Part shown: positions 16,412-17,851 of the stretch, in pieces
Position numbering within the stretch: position 1 is the first letter of the stretch
How the letters are laid out: the number at the start of each line of letters is the position of its first letter
DNA from: Candidatus Omnitrophota bacterium
GTDB lineage: Bacteria; Omnitrophota; Gorgyraeia; Gygaellales; Profunditerraquicolaceae
Assembly: GCA_023247875.1 (NCBI GenBank)
Contig: JAHFFQ010000174.1
Span: forward strand, 1 to 17,851
Length of the DNA: 17,851 nucleotides
Direction of reading: 5' to 3'
Notes under the pieces: model-generated
What the model saw: only the letters and a program-made list of their open reading frames with translations
What the model was told of the DNA's origin: nothing
The model's database searches: none
Program-made: the position numbers and the translations under genes

Positions 16412-17598
16412 AGTTATCCGTGCCTACAAATTGGGAAGAGGGCCTTCTCCCGCAGCTGAATAAGAAAAATATTGCCGTAATCTACGGGAAGCTGGACAAA
16501 GATTTCGTCGGAGCTGGCCGGCCAAGCTCTATATTGGCGAGAATCACGAAAAGAGAAACCGGCAGGCAAATATCCGGTATCCACAAGAACGGTATAAAAT
16601 TTGATTATTTATTGAACTCTCCGTGTTTAAACAATCTGGAATGGACTGCCTTTGGGCAAAAAGAAATCAGAAGATTGCTGGATTGGCTGGTTACCATAGG
16701 GACAGATAGCGTTACAGTAAGCATGCCATATTTGCTTCAGATGATAAAAAAATGCTATTCTGGCATCGAAGTAAATATTTCAGTCGGTGCGGGTATTGCT
16801 TCTTTGGCTAAAGCAAAATACTGGGAAGACTTGGGAGCGAACCAGCTTACCCTTCTTCCCACGGAGGCCAATAGGGATTTCCAGCTTTTAAGCAATATCC
16901 GCAAGGCCGTTAACTGCCGCCTGCAATTAATTGCTAATTTACCCTGCCTGCATGAATGCCCATTTTATGCGTACCATATTGCTTCCCTCGGACATGCTTC
17001 GCAAACCGAACATATTAATAAAGGCTTTTTTGTTGATTATTATCCTTTATTGTGCAAATACCATAAATTATCCGCACCATGGAGGATGGTTGCTGCATCC
17101 TGGATCAGGCCGGAAGATTTACGCTATTATGAAGAAATAGGAATAGACAGGATAAAGCTTGTTGACAGGGGCTGGAAAACAGAATATATCCTTCGTGCGG
17201 TAGAGGCATATACTAATGAAAGATATGATGGCAACCTGTTAGATTTGTTTTCCGACACGGGGAAATATCAGGCATTCGCAAAAAGGTATTCTTGGGGGAG
17301 GATTAAATATTTATTTCATCCCATGAAATACAATATGTTTCTTTTCCACCGTCGGGTAAGCCCCATGATTTTCAATGACCCGTCATTCCTGGATAACCGA
17401 AAAATGGGTGGTTTTATTAAATTCTTTATGGACGGTAAATGCAAATCCGCTAACTGCAGTGAATGTAATTATTGCCGCGGCATTGCCGAAGAAGCATTCA
17501 ATGTGCCAAATGATTACAGAGAAAAGATGTTAAGTTTATGCGGGAGGTTATTGAATGATATTATTGACGGAACTGTATTTTATTGTGATAAGAAATGA
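16408..17598 (+). CDS. U32-family Fe-S protein, paralogue 3 (altered core cysteines)
   Basis: Third U32 paralogue, 396 residues, with the same MKLSVPTNW start and the same domain layout as the other two. It retains C73, C180 and C184 (LPCLHECP), C216 and the C-terminal quartet C345-x4-C350-x2-C353-x2-C356. However, positions that are cysteine in both sister proteins have changed: C127 is G, C212 is Y (DYYPLLC) and the cysteine before WIRPEDL is S231. The central cluster may therefore be lost, changed or coordinated differently, while the C-terminal site is kept. It starts at ATG 16408 in an ATGA overlap with the B12-type radical SAM gene and ends in an ATGA overlap with the sulfatase-like gene. 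No frameshift or stop is seen, so it is not an obvious pseudogene. A divergent or partner-type role, as UbiU pairs with UbiV, is an inference. Confidence 0.84.
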   Translation: MKLSVPTNWEEGLLPQLNKKNIAVIYGKLDKDFVGAGRPSSILARITKRETGRQISGIHKNGIKFDYLLNSPCLNNLEWTAFGQKEIRRLLDWLVTIGTDSVTVSMPYLLQMIKKCYSGIEVNISVGAGIASLAKAKYWEDLGANQLTLLPTEANRDFQLLSNIRKAVNCRLQLIANLPCLHECPFYAYHIASLGHASQTEHINKGFFVDYYPLLCKYHKLSAPWRMVAASWIRPEDLRYYEEIGIDRIKLVDRGWKTEYILRAVEAYTNERYDGNLLDLFSDTGKYQAFAKRYSWGRIKYLFHPMKYNMFLFHRRVSPMIFNDPSFLDNRKMGGFIKFFMDGKCKSANCSECNYCRGIAEEAFNVPNDYREKMLSLCGRLLNDIIDGTVFYCDKK

Positions 17599-17851
17599 GC
17601 AAGAGAATAAATTTTAAATCCCTTATCTTTATATCTAGCTTTTTAAGCATAATTTGTTTCTCATATCTTTACATTTCCCATCTCTGCCTGAAATCTTCCA
17701 AAACGAATATCATTCTTATAATGGGCGATTCTTTAAGGGCAGATCATTTAGGCTGTTACGGTTATAATAAGAATACCAGCCCTTGCATCGATAAATTTTC
17801 CGAGAAATTAACTTTATACGAGAATTGTTTTTCAGCAGCCACTTGGACTGT
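17595..17851 (+). CDS. Sulfatase/alkaline phosphatase-superfamily protein (3' partial)
   Basis: The window holds only the first 85 or so residues. The ATG at 17595 overlaps the U32 stop in an ATGA and the frame stays open to the edge. A hydrophobic segment (LIFISSFLSIICFSYLYI, residues 10-27) suggests a membrane anchor or uncleaved signal. It is followed by NIILIMGDSLRADHLGCYGY (38-57) and, after TSPCIDKF, by ENCFSAATWT. This matches the N-terminal metal site of sulfatases (a D(T/S)LRADHLGCYGY pattern, with the metal aspartate in MGDS) and the lead-in to the nucleophile region, which lies outside the window. It would work outside the cytoplasm, removing or transferring sulfate or phosphoethanolamine-type groups on the glycan. 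The exact activity cannot be judged without the missing nucleophile motif. Confidence 0.85.
   Translation, partial: MSKRINFKSLIFISSFLSIICFSYLYISHLCLKSSKTNIILIMGDSLRADHLGCYGYNKNTSPCIDKFSEKLTLYENCFSAATWT

Noticed and set aside
1..17851. tRNA/rRNA genes, CRISPR arrays, insertion sequences or phage genes
   Set aside because: No cloverleaf-like or repeat-spacer pattern and no transposase or integrase reading frame was found on either strand by eye.

Overview
This is a densely packed stretch of bacterial DNA with every supported gene on the + strand. There are 14 protein genes, the first and last cut by the window edges, and no tRNA, rRNA, CRISPR array or transposase. Spacers are short: the two largest are about 146 bp (7849-7994) and 126 bp (9927-10052). 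Many neighbouring genes touch or overlap by 4-31 bp. The content suggests a cell-surface polysaccharide or glycoconjugate locus of an anaerobic Gram-negative bacterium: a sugar aminotransferase, a Wzx-type flippase, a GT2 and a GT39-type glycosyltransferase, an alginate-export-like outer-membrane barrel, an SGNH hydrolase and a sulfatase/AlkP-fold protein. The many oxygen-sensitive Fe-S enzymes and the style of the genes resemble uncultured lineages such as Candidatus Omnitrophota. That taxonomic guess is an inference.

Layout. Positions 1-1043 hold a DegT/DnrJ aminotransferase (5' partial). Positions 1076-3235 hold two almost identical tandem copies of a radical SAM gene with an N-terminal SPASM-like segment, followed by a third, unrelated-looking radical SAM/SPASM gene (3239-4267). 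Then come an SGNH hydrolase, a U32-family Fe-S protein (5270-6424) and the flippase (6406-7848). A 146-bp spacer separates these from the alginate-export-like barrel and a small secreted NTF2-like protein. After a spacer with a long inverted repeat come a GT2 glycosyltransferase, a second U32 protein (11094-12296) and a GT39-like membrane glycosyltransferase. The last block is tightly coupled: radical SAM/SPASM, B12-binding-type radical SAM, a third U32 protein (16408-17598) and the start of a sulfatase-like gene, with overlaps of 11, 4 and 4 bp.

How the genes may work together (inference). The aminotransferase would supply an amino sugar. The glycosyltransferases would build a lipid-linked glycan, the flippase would move it across the inner membrane and the barrel would export it. 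The SGNH and sulfatase-like proteins would trim or decorate it. Layered on this are five radical SAM proteins and three U32 paralogues. Characterised U32 proteins (UbiU/UbiV, TrhP, RlhA) take part in oxygen-independent hydroxylation, so the locus may use radical and Fe-S chemistry to modify the glycan or its carrier without oxygen. Two features stand out most: the 1116-bp tandem duplication, whose copies differ only in short patches around Fe-S cysteine motifs, and the three-member U32 family, which carries an extra C-terminal cysteine quartet and has one member that lost core cysteines.
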